From: Cyclobacteriaceae bacterium
Lineage (GTDB): Bacteria > Bacteroidota > Bacteroidia > Cytophagales > Cyclobacteriaceae
Length of the DNA: 64,000 nt
Direction: 5' to 3'
Assembly (NCBI GenBank): GCA_028284125.1
Contig: JANQSI010000005.1
Coordinates: 1-64,000, forward strand
In this document: positions 45,038 to 53,722 of the stretch, piece after piece
Layout of the letters: each line of letters begins with the position of its first letter
How positions within the stretch are numbered: the first letter of the stretch is position 1
The notes under the pieces: model-generated
The model's input: the letters and a program-made list of their open reading frames with translations, nothing else
Databases searched by the model: none
Told to the model about the DNA's origin: nothing
Made by a program: the position numbers and the translations under genes

Positions 45038-46299
45038 AAAGGCATATCGCAAAAATCCTGGAAAGAATGCCATGGCTTAGAGGACTAATTAAGTTTTTTT
45101 ACAAGCGAATCATTTATCTAGTTTATAGAAATCCAGGATTTAGTTTCGAACTAAGCAATAGTTATTCCCTTGAGACGCCATACTCGATGATTGGAAAGGT
45201 GGATGATGAGGAAGATGCGCTATTTTTTGGCTATTATGATAAATCACCATGGAATAAAAAAATGAGTAAGACCATTTTCCATTCGTTTACTGAGAATAGT
45301 GAAATGATATCATTGAAACTATTTGATTTTGAAAAAAGAGAAGTTAGAGTTATTGCACAAACCTCAACTTGGAATTGGCAACAGGGGGCGATGACTCAGT
45401 GGTTAAATGACGATGAAATAATTTTCAATTCGGAGGTGAAAAGTGGATGGTTGGGAAGTAAAATTATTGATGTTTGTTCATATGAAGCAAGAACTATTGA
45501 TTTTCCAATTCAATGTGTTCGACCAGATGGCAAGCAAGCTATTAGTTTGAATTACAGGCGCTTAATGAATCTTAGAGCCGATTATGGATATCGCCAGAAA
45601 TTTAAAAACTTCCATATGCGGATGCCATATGGCGAAGATGGTTTATGGGTGCTAGATTTGGATAAGAATGAAGCAAATTTGGTCATTACCCTACAACAAC
45701 TTAAAGCAAATTCTCCTACAGCTGAAATGAATTTTGCAGAGCATAAAGTGAATCATGTCGTGTATTCGCCAGACGGAGAGTCAATAATCTTTTTGCATCG
45801 ATGGTTATGCAAAGCTGGTAAATGGTCCCGCCTTTACTTATATACTTTTAGGACCGGAGAATTGGAAATATTGTTGGACAATAAGATGGTTTCTCATTAT
45901 TCATGGAAAGCCAACTCTGAAATAGTGACATGGGCACGCTTCAATGAAATTGACGGATATTATCTTATCGATACCGCAACAAAAAAAATATCAGAAATTG
46001 CCAATAGGGATTTTGATTTTTTCGGCGATGGACATCCTTCTTGCCATCCATTGAATGATGAAGTTATCATTTCGGATTCATATCCGGATAAATCAAGAAT
46101 AAGAACCTTATTCACTGCAAACCTCAACTCACGAGAATTGATGAAAGTAGGTGATTTCTATTCGCCATGGAAATTTGAAAATGAGAAGCGTTGTGATCTC
46201 CATCCAAGGTGGAGCCCTGATGGTAAGTGCATATCTATTGATTCAGCTCATACTAGAAAAAGGAAAACCTACATCTTAAAAAATCTAACTTTTATGTGA
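45016..46299 (+). CDS. Beta-propeller-like protein of the polysaccharide locus, function unknown
   Basis: The 427-residue protein has no signal peptide. A basic amphipathic N-terminus (residues 1-40) is followed by repeated beta-blade phrases such as YYDKSPWNKKMSKTIFHSF, VRPDGKQAISLNYRRL, VVYSPDGESIIFLHRW and LHPRWSPDGKCISIDSAH. These resemble TolB/PD40 propeller repeats. It is probably cytoplasmic and may act as a scaffold or enzyme. Similar proteins occur in capsule and O-antigen loci, but I know no function. It overlaps the WecG gene by 22 nt. Confidence 0.65.
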   Translation: MAKYNSLERHIAKILERMPWLRGLIKFFYKRIIYLVYRNPGFSFELSNSYSLETPYSMIGKVDDEEDALFFGYYDKSPWNKKMSKTIFHSFTENSEMISLKLFDFEKREVRVIAQTSTWNWQQGAMTQWLNDDEIIFNSEVKSGWLGSKIIDVCSYEARTIDFPIQCVRPDGKQAISLNYRRLMNLRADYGYRQKFKNFHMRMPYGEDGLWVLDLDKNEANLVITLQQLKANSPTAEMNFAEHKVNHVVYSPDGESIIFLHRWLCKAGKWSRLYLYTFRTGELEILLDNKMVSHYSWKANSEIVTWARFNEIDGYYLIDTATKKISEIANRDFDFFGDGHPSCHPLNDEVIISDSYPDKSRIRTLFTANLNSRELMKVGDFYSPWKFENEKRCDLHPRWSPDGKCISIDSAHTRKRKTYILKNLTFM

Positions 46300-46324
46300 A
46301 TGAGTAATATGAATTTGTGAACAT

Positions 46325-46332
46325 TATATTTG
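46325..46332 (+). promoter_or_regulatory. -7 box upstream of the priming transferase gene
   Basis: TATATTTG is an exact TAnnTTTG match 16 nt before the ATG at 46348. No clear TTTG lies about 20 nt upstream, so it is a weak call. It could allow separate expression of the initiating transferase. Confidence 0.35.
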
Positions 46333-46347
46333 CAAATCGTTATTACC

Positions 46348-47715
46348 ATGAGTACCCATCACAGATATTCTCAATATTTCCCTGCTATTTTTCTATTAGC
46401 CGACTTAGGCTGTTTAAATCTTGGGATATTTGTTGCTAATTACTACCGTTTTAGCACACTTACAATTTCTCTTAACTACCAGACCCTCCAATTACTTCTC
46501 AACATAATTTGGCTCCTAGTTTTCTTTGGTTCTCGTCTTCAGGAGATAAACAGGAATTCTAAGCTTTTAGATCATCTGAACAAAGTACTTACAGGGCTCG
46601 TAATTAACCTTTCTATCGTATTTGCCCTATGGTTTGCCATCCAGCCAGTAGACTACTCGAGAAAGTTCTTATTTGTTACATACCTGATTTTTACACTTGC
46701 AATCCTTTTTTGGCGTACGGTTTGGCATTATACGATTAGATACTACAGAGCCAGAGGCTTCAATCGTAGAAACGTAGTAATTATTGGAAAAGGAGATCTT
46801 TCCAATAGCTTAATTGGATATTTTAAGGAGACTCCAGAGTTAGGATACAAGGTTGTGGGAGTTTTGGATGATGAAGATGGAGATGAAAAAATATCAAATT
46901 TGGAGTCATATGCATTAGATAATAATACAGATGCAATCTTCTGTTGTGTACCTAATTTATCTGAAGCACGTATTAAAGAAATCATTAATTTCGCCGAGAA
47001 CAACTTGATCAAGGTGAACTTGATTTCACAATTCAGTAAGCTTGTCAGCTATAATCTTTCTATCGAGCAGTTTGGAAGTATTCCTATTATCAATGTCAAT
47101 TCAATTCCATTAGATAACGGATTGAATCGATTTGTTAAAAGGGTATTTGATATTTTATTTTCTTCTCTAGTAATAGTTACAATTCTTTCATGGCTTGTTC
47201 CTATAATTGGATTCTTTATCAAACTCGAATCAAAAGGTCCAATTTTCTTCAAGCAAAAAAGACACGGTAAAGACAACAAGGATTTTTTGTGTTGGAAGTT
47301 CAGGACTATGACCTTTGAAAAAGGTGCCGAATTTAAGCAAGCCAGGAAGAATGATTCAAGAATAACGAGAATTGGTAATATTCTACGGAAAACCTCTATT
47401 GATGAACTACCACAATTCATTAATGTTTTCTTAGGAGATATGTCAGTGGTTGGTCCGAGACCGCACCCAATCAAGTTAAATGAGGAGTTTCAACCACAAA
47501 TCGATCGCTTTTGGCAAAGACATGCGGTGAAGCCTGGAATTACCGGTCTTGCACAGGCAAAAGGATTTAGAGGAGAGACGGCAGATTTTAGTGACATGAG
47601 TGGACGGGTAAAACTGGACCGCTTTTATGTAAAGAATTGGTCGCTGATTCTTGATTTTAAGATTATCATTTTGACCATTCTCTCGATTCTAAGAGGGAAT
47701 GAAAATGCATACTGA
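46348..47715 (+). CDS. Undecaprenyl-phosphate sugar-1-phosphate transferase (WcaJ/PHPT family)
   Basis: The 455-residue protein has four N-terminal membrane helices (about residues 15-130), a CoA-binding-like cytoplasmic domain starting RRNVVIIGKGDLSNSLIGYF and a fifth hydrophobic hairpin FDILFSSLVIVTILSWLVP. The bacterial sugar transferase domain follows: GPIFFKQKRHGKDNKDFLCWKFRTM, RKTSIDELPQFINVFLGDMSVVGPRPHP, KPGITGLAQAKGFRGET. This is the WcaJ-type initiating enzyme that loads hexose-1-phosphate onto undecaprenyl phosphate. I chose ATG 46348 over TTG 46330. Confidence 0.92.
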   Translation: MSTHHRYSQYFPAIFLLADLGCLNLGIFVANYYRFSTLTISLNYQTLQLLLNIIWLLVFFGSRLQEINRNSKLLDHLNKVLTGLVINLSIVFALWFAIQPVDYSRKFLFVTYLIFTLAILFWRTVWHYTIRYYRARGFNRRNVVIIGKGDLSNSLIGYFKETPELGYKVVGVLDDEDGDEKISNLESYALDNNTDAIFCCVPNLSEARIKEIINFAENNLIKVNLISQFSKLVSYNLSIEQFGSIPIINVNSIPLDNGLNRFVKRVFDILFSSLVIVTILSWLVPIIGFFIKLESKGPIFFKQKRHGKDNKDFLCWKFRTMTFEKGAEFKQARKNDSRITRIGNILRKTSIDELPQFINVFLGDMSVVGPRPHPIKLNEEFQPQIDRFWQRHAVKPGITGLAQAKGFRGETADFSDMSGRVKLDRFYVKNWSLILDFKIIILTILSILRGNENAY

Positions 47716-47754
47716 TGGCACTAGCTCTAGTTGTTCGCCTTTTGTAATCTAAAT

Positions 47755-47813
47755 CTTTCAAATTGATAACTTACCATTTTGAAAGAGCATCAAACTTGAT
47801 GCATCTTTGCATC
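47755..47813 (+). other. Chain of hairpins after the priming transferase
   Basis: Three stems are visible. CTTTCAAA (47755-47762) pairs with TTTGAAAG (47778-47785). GCATCAA (47787-47793) pairs with TTGATGC (47796-47802). GATGCA (47798-47803) pairs with TGCATC (47808-47813). The last two overlap and cannot form together. The region lies in the 217-nt gap before the WecA-like gene and may be a terminator or a switch. Confidence 0.4.
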
Positions 47814-47878
47814 CAGCCACTATTAACTTTCACTCAGCTACAGAATTAATAGTTTTACCGAAATTGTACTAATAATTC

Positions 47879-47909
47879 TTTGATATTTAATATTTAGCAC
47901 GCTACTTTG
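47879..47909 (+). promoter_or_regulatory. Probable promoter of the WecA-like gene
   Basis: TTTG at 47879-47882, 20 nt spacer, then TACTTTG at 47903-47909 (TAnTTTG, one base short of the consensus). The -7 box lies in a perfect 7-bp inverted repeat GCTACTT/AAGTAGC (47901-47916) that could be an operator. The TTG start codon follows at 47933. Confidence 0.4.
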
Positions 47910-47932
47910 AAGTAGCATCATTAAACTGAGTT

Positions 47933-49021
47933 TTGGAAATAATACTTTCAATAACAGCCGCCTTTCTGACCACCATGATCCTAATGCCAATTGTGATCAA
48001 GTTGTTTAGATCAATTGATCTTTTAGATATTCCAGATAAAAGAAAAATACATAGTGTTAGTACTCCATCGCTAGGAGGAATCGCAATTTTTTGTGGGATT
48101 ATATTCTCTCTTCTGATATCAGCTTCTTTTGCAGGTTTAGCAGCTCAGAAATATTTTCTGGGTGCTACTTTGATGATTTTCATTTTGGGTGTTAGAGATG
48201 ATCTATCCAGTCTGATGGCTAAGCATAAGCTAGTTATTCAGATTTTTGCTGCGGTATTGGTTGTTTATTTTGGAGGATGGAAGATCAATGGACTGAATGG
48301 ACTCTTTGGAGTTGAAAGCTTTCCGTATGGCTTAAATGAGATCTTTACCATATTTGTGATTGTTGTAATGACGAATGCCTTTAACCTTATCGATGGCATT
48401 GATGGGTTGGCTGGCAGCATAGCATTACTTATAACATTATTCTTTGGTTGGTACTTCTACAATACAGATCATTTGTTGAGTGCTGTCATTTCTCTTTCTA
48501 TTGCTGGAGCTGTTTTGGGATTTTTACTTTTCAACTGGTTCCCTTCAAAAGTTTTTATGGGTGATACTGGATCAATGATGTTAGGCTTCATGATATCTAC
48601 TCTGTTGGTGCAGTTTCTTGCTGTTCCGTATGAATTGGCCGCAAGTTTGAATGTTTCTTCTCCCGTATCCGTAGGAATTGCCTTGTTGATTCTACCAGTT
48701 TATGATACGCTTCGAGTTTTTTGTATCAGATTTTATCAAGGGAAATCGCCGCTCGCACCTGATAGAAATCATATTCATCACACACTACTAAAATTGGGTA
48801 TGAATCATGGGCAAAGTACTATCATACTCATCCTCTACAATACAATAGCTCTTTTGGTGTCAATTGGGTTTCAGCACTTGGGAGATATGGTGTTAATTCC
48901 ATCCATATTTTTTACGACTGTGGCCATCGGATTTGTGCTTGATTATAAATTGATGAAAAAGGAAGCCGCCCGCACTGCAAGACTTGTTTCGTCTAATGTA
49001 GAGATGAGCAAATCTGCCTAG
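47933..49021 (+). CDS. MraY/WecA-like polyprenyl-phosphate HexNAc-1-phosphate transferase
   Basis: The 362-residue membrane protein has about ten to eleven helices and family motifs DIPDKRKIHSVSTPSLGGIAIF, FILGVRDDLSSLMAKHKLVIQ, NAFNLIDGIDGLAGSIALL, NWFPSKVFMGDTGSMMLGF and the histidine loop RNHIHHTLLKLGMNH. These mark the WecA/TagO group that transfers GlcNAc-1-phosphate to undecaprenyl phosphate. The start is TTG; an ATG at 47973 would cut into the first helix. It is a second potential initiating enzyme beside the WcaJ-type protein. Confidence 0.9.
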   Translation: MEIILSITAAFLTTMILMPIVIKLFRSIDLLDIPDKRKIHSVSTPSLGGIAIFCGIIFSLLISASFAGLAAQKYFLGATLMIFILGVRDDLSSLMAKHKLVIQIFAAVLVVYFGGWKINGLNGLFGVESFPYGLNEIFTIFVIVVMTNAFNLIDGIDGLAGSIALLITLFFGWYFYNTDHLLSAVISLSIAGAVLGFLLFNWFPSKVFMGDTGSMMLGFMISTLLVQFLAVPYELAASLNVSSPVSVGIALLILPVYDTLRVFCIRFYQGKSPLAPDRNHIHHTLLKLGMNHGQSTIILILYNTIALLVSIGFQHLGDMVLIPSIFFTTVAIGFVLDYKLMKKEAARTARLVSSNVEMSKSA

Positions 49022-49042
49022 CTATCCTCCTTACTTTCTTAC

Positions 49043-49050
49043 TATTTTTG
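49043..49050 (+). promoter_or_regulatory. -7 box of pheS
   Basis: TATTTTTG is an exact TAnnTTTG match 18 nt before the pheS ATG. No good TTTG is seen at -33. Confidence 0.4.
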
Positions 49051-49068
49051 CGTCCTTAATAAAATTCA

Positions 49069-50079
49069 ATGCTTGATCGAATTGACAAGGTTTTAGAGGA
49101 AATAGATTCATTTATTGCGAATGCTAGCAACGATGTTGAGGAATTCAGACTCCGCTTCGTTAGCAAAAAGAGCGTAATTAATGAGTTATTTGAAGAATTC
49201 AAGACAGTTCCTTCGGAGCAAAAGAGAGAACTGGGACCAGCACTGAATAACCTCAAGAATCAAGCACAGCAAAAACTGAACGAACTTTCCAATGGAGTGT
49301 CTTCTAAGGCATCTGGTAGCGTGTCTGATATTGATGTTACTCTTCCACCAGTCCATAATTCTGAAGGATCTATTCACCCTATCTCACAAGTTAAAAACAG
49401 AATCATTGAGATTTTTGAGCGACAAGGATTTAATGTTGAGGAAGGCCCTGAGATTGATGACGATTGGAACAATTTCACGGCATTGAATTTCCCTGAAAAT
49501 CATCCAGCTCGAGAAATGCAGGATACCTATTTCATTGAAAAAGACCCTGATGTTTTGCTAAGAACACATACCTCCAATGTGCAGATAAGGCTGATGAATA
49601 AGAAGAAACCTCCAATACGATCAATTATGCCTGGGCGTGTGTATCGGAATGAGGCGATTTCAGCTAGAGCACATTGTTTCTTTCACCAGGTGGAAGGGCT
49701 TTGTATTGGAGAAAACATAAGCTTCAAAGACCTGAAAAATACCCTCTATCATTTTTCCCGTGAAATGTTCGGAAAGGATACGAAGATCAGGCTAAGACCT
49801 TCTTATTTCCCTTTTACAGAGCCAAGTGCTGAGATTGATATCAGTTGTTTTATCTGTGGAGGTAAGGGCTGCAAAGTGTGCAAGAATACTGGTTGGGTAG
49901 AGATCGGTGGTTCCGGAATGGTTGATCCTAATGTACTTGATAACTGTGGAATTGATTCAACAAAATACAGTGGTTTTGCCTTTGGAATGGGAATTGATCG
50001 GATTACTATGTTGAAATATCAACTGGATGATTTGCGGCTTTTCTCGGAGAACGACCTAAGGTTTTTGAAACAATTCTAA
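49069..50079 (+). CDS. pheS: Phenylalanyl-tRNA synthetase alpha subunit
   Basis: The 336-residue protein has the N-terminal coiled-coil tRNA-binding arm (residues 1-80) and the class II catalytic core: HPISQVKNRIIEIFERQGF, LRTHTSNVQIRLM, motif 2 MPGRVYRNEAISARAHCFFHQVEG and motif 3 FGMGIDRITMLKY. A small cysteine cluster, CFICGGKGCKVCKNTG, occurs before motif 3. The length matches the family. PheT is not adjacent, as is common in this phylum. Confidence 0.95.
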   Translation: MLDRIDKVLEEIDSFIANASNDVEEFRLRFVSKKSVINELFEEFKTVPSEQKRELGPALNNLKNQAQQKLNELSNGVSSKASGSVSDIDVTLPPVHNSEGSIHPISQVKNRIIEIFERQGFNVEEGPEIDDDWNNFTALNFPENHPAREMQDTYFIEKDPDVLLRTHTSNVQIRLMNKKKPPIRSIMPGRVYRNEAISARAHCFFHQVEGLCIGENISFKDLKNTLYHFSREMFGKDTKIRLRPSYFPFTEPSAEIDISCFICGGKGCKVCKNTGWVEIGGSGMVDPNVLDNCGIDSTKYSGFAFGMGIDRITMLKYQLDDLRLFSENDLRFLKQF

Positions 50080-50112
50080 TGAGGTTGATTGGTAGCATTA
50101 GTTGATTGGTTA

Positions 50113-50147
50113 AATAGTTAACTAGTCTATGAACCTAATTAACTATT
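50113..50147. terminator. Symmetric hairpin between convergent pheS and moxR
   Basis: AATAGTTAA (50113-50121) and TTAACTATT (50139-50147) form a perfect 9-bp stem with a 17-nt loop in the 87-nt gap between convergent genes. It is AT-rich with no T tract, so a weak bidirectional terminator is the best guess. Confidence 0.4.
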
Positions 50148-50166
50148 CGACTATTCTTCCATTTAA

Positions 50167-51132
50167 CTACAACAGTTCTGAAATAATTTTCTCTTCGGAA
50201 ATTCCCTCAGCTTCAGCCTTAAAATTTCTGACGATTCGGTGTCTTAAAACAGGAATAGCAACTGACTTCACATCTTCAATATCCGGAGAATATTTTCCCG
50301 TGATCAACGCATTGCATTTAGCTGCTAGGATAAGAAATTGTCCAGCTCTTGGTCCAGCTCCCCACTCGAGGTAGTCATTTGCAACTTCAGAGGAGTTTTC
50401 TTCATTTGGTCTTGATTTGGTAACAAGTCGGACAGCATAGTCAAACACGTTATCCGGAACAGGCACTTTTCTGATCAATGATTGATATCCAAGAATGTCT
50501 TCTTTGTGAAGAATTTCGTCAACCTCACCCGAGGCGTCAGAAGTGGTTTGCTTGATAACTTCTATTTCATCTTCAAATTTTGGATACTCCAATTTGATCA
50601 TGAACATAAATCTGTCCAATTGAGCTTCAGGTAGCGGGTATGTTCCTTCTTGTTCAATGGGGTTTTGAGTTGCAAGTACAAAAAATGGTTTGTCGAGCTC
50701 ATAGTTTTTTCCGGCGATGGTTACTGCTCCTTCTTGCATGGCCTCAAGGAGTGCTGATTGTGTTTTAGGCGGAGTACGGTTGATTTCATCAGCAAGGATG
50801 ACATTAGAGAATATTGGACCTTGTATGAATCTGAGGTTTCTTTCTTTATCTAATGTTTCCGCTCCAAGGATATCTGAAGGCATGAGGTCCGGCGTAAACT
50901 GAATTCGATTAAAATCAAGAGAGAGGCATTTGGACACGGTTTGAACCAGTAGTGTTTTTGCCAAGCCTGGCACACCTACCAAAAGGGAGTGCCCGTTACA
51001 GAATAGAGAGGTGATTAAAAGTCGGACAACTTCTGACTGTCCGATGATCTGTTTAGAAATTTCTGTTTCTAGTTTTTTGAAGTTCTTGGCGAGCTCATCA
51101 GCCAAAGCAACATCATCATTTTTTTTTGCCAT
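50167..51132 (-). CDS. MoxR-family AAA+ ATPase
   Basis: The 321-residue ATPase has Walker A in LLVGVPGLAKTLL, Walker B VILADEINRTPPKTQSALLEAMQE, sensor 1 FVLATQNPIEQEGTYPLPEAQLDRFMF and the lid domain WGAGPRAGQFLILAAKCNAL. These are the MoxR hallmarks; such proteins act as chaperones with DUF58/vWA partners. None is in the window, as the gene ends the minus-strand run at pheS. It follows surA by 18 nt. Confidence 0.92.
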   Translation of the reverse strand: MAKKNDDVALADELAKNFKKLETEISKQIIGQSEVVRLLITSLFCNGHSLLVGVPGLAKTLLVQTVSKCLSLDFNRIQFTPDLMPSDILGAETLDKERNLRFIQGPIFSNVILADEINRTPPKTQSALLEAMQEGAVTIAGKNYELDKPFFVLATQNPIEQEGTYPLPEAQLDRFMFMIKLEYPKFEDEIEVIKQTTSDASGEVDEILHKEDILGYQSLIRKVPVPDNVFDYAVRLVTKSRPNEENSSEVANDYLEWGAGPRAGQFLILAAKCNALITGKYSPDIEDVKSVAIPVLRHRIVRNFKAEAEGISEEKIISELL

Positions 51133-51150
51133 TCTATCCTTTATCGTAAT

Positions 51151-52485
51151 TTATTCAGAGAGGTTGCAATAATCGAATTCTGGATCGATTTCGATGTACA
51201 CATTATTCCTTGCCGTCTCAAACCATCTCGCAATTATTTCATTCTTTTTTTTACTCAGGGTAGCCGCCGAAATCTTCTGATAATCTTCATCAAGATTGGC
51301 TTGGTGAGGTGCTACTCTTTCCTTGTAGTAAAGGACCCTATAAGCATAGGTACCATCTTGTTGTTGGAATCGAAGTGGTTTGGTGATAGTACCAATTTTC
51401 ATTGTATCCAGCGTGAAGAAAATATTGGGGTCGAGTTGATCTACGGATACTCTTCCAGCTCCTGTGTCATCTAGAAAGAATCCACCACTTGACGAGGTTG
51501 CTTGATCATCAGAGTTTTCCTTGGCAGCAGATTCAAAAGTTAAACTATCTGCAATAACCATAGTCCTCAGGCTATCTAAGAGGTCGACAGACTTTTGAAA
51601 ATCATCTGCGTTTGGAGTTGGCGAGATTAAAATATGACGTGTCTTAAACGTATTTCCACGCTTCTCTTGAAGTTCAATTAAATGAAAACCAAACTGAGAT
51701 TCGACTGGCATGGAAATTTCTCCTGGTTTTAACGAAAGTGCCATTGCCTCGTACTCAGGTGCCAACTGGCCTCTGCTATAAAATGGAAGTTCACCACCTC
51801 GTGCTGCTGATCCAGGATCCTGAGAAAATTTTCTGGCAAGATCAGCGAATGATTCGCCTGAGGTAATTCGATCTCGAATATCAAGCATTTGATTTCTAAC
51901 CTTGTCCTTTTGTAGTTTTCCTGGTTCCGGAATAGAAACGATCTGTGCCACCGCAACCTCTGTAGAGAAGAATGGCAAAGAATCTCTCGGGATTTCTCTA
52001 AAAAATTTTCGAACTTCTGCGGGAGTCACTTTCACATCAGCTGTGAGCTCTGACTGCATCCGCTGAATGACCATTTGCTCTTTGATGTTGTCAAAAACCT
52101 CTTCTCGGATCTGGGCGATGGATTTCCCATAAGCTTTTTGTACTTCTTCATCACCACCAAATTGCTGAAGCATCAAGGACATCCTCCTGTCAAGATTGCT
52201 GTTTACTTCGGCATCATCAATCATTACCGAATCGATTTCAGCTTGAGCGACCATCATTTTATTGACAACAAGTTGTTGAAGAATTTCACATTTGGCATTG
52301 CTGCTTCGATACTCTCCACGTGAAAGGAAATCCAGATAGGCCTTCTCTACCTCCGATTTTAGAATGATATAATTGTCCACCTTGGCGGCAATTCTATCAA
52401 TGATAATTCCGTCATCAGAACTTTGACCAACGACTCCAATACCACTAAATAGAAGTAGACTAATTGCTATAAATTTCAAACGCAT
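51151..52485 (-). CDS. surA: Periplasmic peptidyl-prolyl isomerase SurA
   Basis: The protein has a signal peptide (MRLKFIAISLLLFSGIGVVGQ), a SurA N-terminal chaperone domain (IAAKVDNYIILKSEVEKAYLDFL to about residue 150) and two parvulin domains. The first has FADLARKFSQDPGSAARGGELPFYSRGQLAPEYEAMA, the second FESAAKENSDDQATSSSGGFFLD. It folds outer-membrane proteins. I chose ATG 52485 (444 residues); ATG 52506 is also possible and extends the overlap with the upstream lipoprotein gene. Confidence 0.9.
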   Translation of the reverse strand: MRLKFIAISLLLFSGIGVVGQSSDDGIIIDRIAAKVDNYIILKSEVEKAYLDFLSRGEYRSSNAKCEILQQLVVNKMMVAQAEIDSVMIDDAEVNSNLDRRMSLMLQQFGGDEEVQKAYGKSIAQIREEVFDNIKEQMVIQRMQSELTADVKVTPAEVRKFFREIPRDSLPFFSTEVAVAQIVSIPEPGKLQKDKVRNQMLDIRDRITSGESFADLARKFSQDPGSAARGGELPFYSRGQLAPEYEAMALSLKPGEISMPVESQFGFHLIELQEKRGNTFKTRHILISPTPNADDFQKSVDLLDSLRTMVIADSLTFESAAKENSDDQATSSSGGFFLDDTGAGRVSVDQLDPNIFFTLDTMKIGTITKPLRFQQQDGTYAYRVLYYKERVAPHQANLDEDYQKISAATLSKKKNEIIARWFETARNNVYIEIDPEFDYCNLSE

Positions 52486-53311
52486 TTGATGCTTTTGCTT
52501 CTTCATAAATATTCTTCTCCAGTTCTTTCTTAAGTTCTATTTTTCGCTTGTTAATGATGATATCGGAAATACTCTCCTTAACAAATTCTATAGGCGCAAT
52601 CTCTCCAACAAGTTTGTACTCGAATATCTTTAGAAAATACGTGTAATCTTCGTCAGAATTCTCAACTGAGTTGGTTGTTTGTAGAAATCTTGTTTTGTCA
52701 TTTATTTCCTTTAGGGGTGTTTCTTGAATTACCTCATTGAACCTAACCCACAGGGAATTATCTAAAAACGCTCGTACCGAAAACTGATTTGAATAGTCCC
52801 ACACTTCTGCCGAATCTCTAGGATAGTTTCTTAGGCTCCGTCGAAATCTTTGTATGTTGGGAGCGGAAGATGGTATTTTGAAATACAGGCATTTGGTCAG
52901 ATTCTCTCTTAGAATGAAATTCTCAGATTTTTCATTGTAATAGGCCATTATCTCCTCCTCGGTCACATTGGTTTCAATGTTTTGGTCGATGTATCTTTTT
53001 TCAAAATCATGGACCATCAGGGCATATTGGTATTCCAATACTTTTTGCTGTATTTCTGCCTCATTAAAATCTATGACATCTTGAGCCCGACTGATCATCA
53101 ACTGCTTCTTTACCCAATCGTCCACGAATTTCTCCACAAAAACAGCACTGTCGTTTGGTGAACTGTTTGATGGGATGAGCCCTACAATGTTATGTTCAAA
53201 TAACTCTTGACCCCCTGCTTTCGCGATCACTCTAGATCTTACTTGTTCCCTTGGTTGAAGGAATTCGCAACTAGTCGTTAACAAGATAAATACAGGAAAA
53301 AGACGCCACAT
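52460..53311 (-). CDS. SurA-like lipoprotein without parvulin domain
   Basis: The 283-residue protein has a lipoprotein signal ending LLTTSC (Cys15). A helical SurA-N/PpiC-like region follows (FVEKFVDDWVKKQLMISRAQ, EIQQKVLEYQYALMVHDFEKRYID, TEEEIMAYYNEKSENFILRE), but no GG-containing parvulin core. It is probably a membrane-anchored chaperone partner of SurA. It begins directly after the HATPase stop and overlaps the surA start by 26-47 nt, so the genes are tightly coupled. Confidence 0.78.
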   Translation of the reverse strand: MWRLFPVFILLTTSCEFLQPREQVRSRVIAKAGGQELFEHNIVGLIPSNSSPNDSAVFVEKFVDDWVKKQLMISRAQDVIDFNEAEIQQKVLEYQYALMVHDFEKRYIDQNIETNVTEEEIMAYYNEKSENFILRENLTKCLYFKIPSSAPNIQRFRRSLRNYPRDSAEVWDYSNQFSVRAFLDNSLWVRFNEVIQETPLKEINDKTRFLQTTNSVENSDEDYTYFLKIFEYKLVGEIAPIEFVKESISDIIINKRKIELKKELEKNIYEEAKASNAFEIYSN

Positions 53312-53722
53312 TTAAGCGATGGTTTTTACGAGCCTGCAAATATTGTAATTCTTTTCTGTCGAGAACTCAATTTTGTCCATAATTCTCTTGACAAGAAGTA
53401 ATCCTAGACCCCCCTGCCTTCTGGTAGAAATTAACTCATCCATGCTTGGCGATTCGTACTGGTTGATATCAAAACCGACTCCCTTGTCTCTGAATGTGAA
53501 AATGATTTGTTTGGGACTAAACTCCAGATCCAATTCTATTTTGTTAACAGGATCACAATTATTCGCATGAATAATAAGGTTTGCACAGACCTCATCCACG
53601 GCCAACACCAATTTGTGAGCCTGGAGATCAGGTATTTTGTGCCGATCCAATTCATCGGCTACAAACTGCCTAATCTTGGTCAGTTCATCTTTTGCGCAAA
53701 CGATTACTATGCTCTTACCCAT
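53312..53722 (-). CDS. RsbW-like HATPase (anti-sigma-type serine kinase domain)
   Basis: The 136-residue protein has the HATPase_c_2 motifs: N box KLVLAVDEVCANLIIHAN, G1 FRDKGVGFDINQ and G2 RRQGGLGLLLVKRIMD. In partner switching such a kinase binds a regulated protein or phosphorylates the STAS protein. It overlaps the STAS gene by 8 nt. No sigma factor is adjacent, so the regulated target is unknown. Confidence 0.9.
   Translation of the reverse strand: MGKSIVIVCAKDELTKIRQFVADELDRHKIPDLQAHKLVLAVDEVCANLIIHANNCDPVNKIELDLEFSPKQIIFTFRDKGVGFDINQYESPSMDELISTRRQGGLGLLLVKRIMDKIEFSTEKNYNICRLVKTIA

Noticed and set aside
47049-47474. Minus-strand 141-residue reading frame
   Set aside because: It is antisense to the conserved sugar-transferase domain of the priming enzyme.
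1-50079. Functional link between tRNA-Phe and pheS in the same window
   Set aside because: They are 49 kb apart on opposite strands with unrelated genes between them; coincidence is the simplest explanation.
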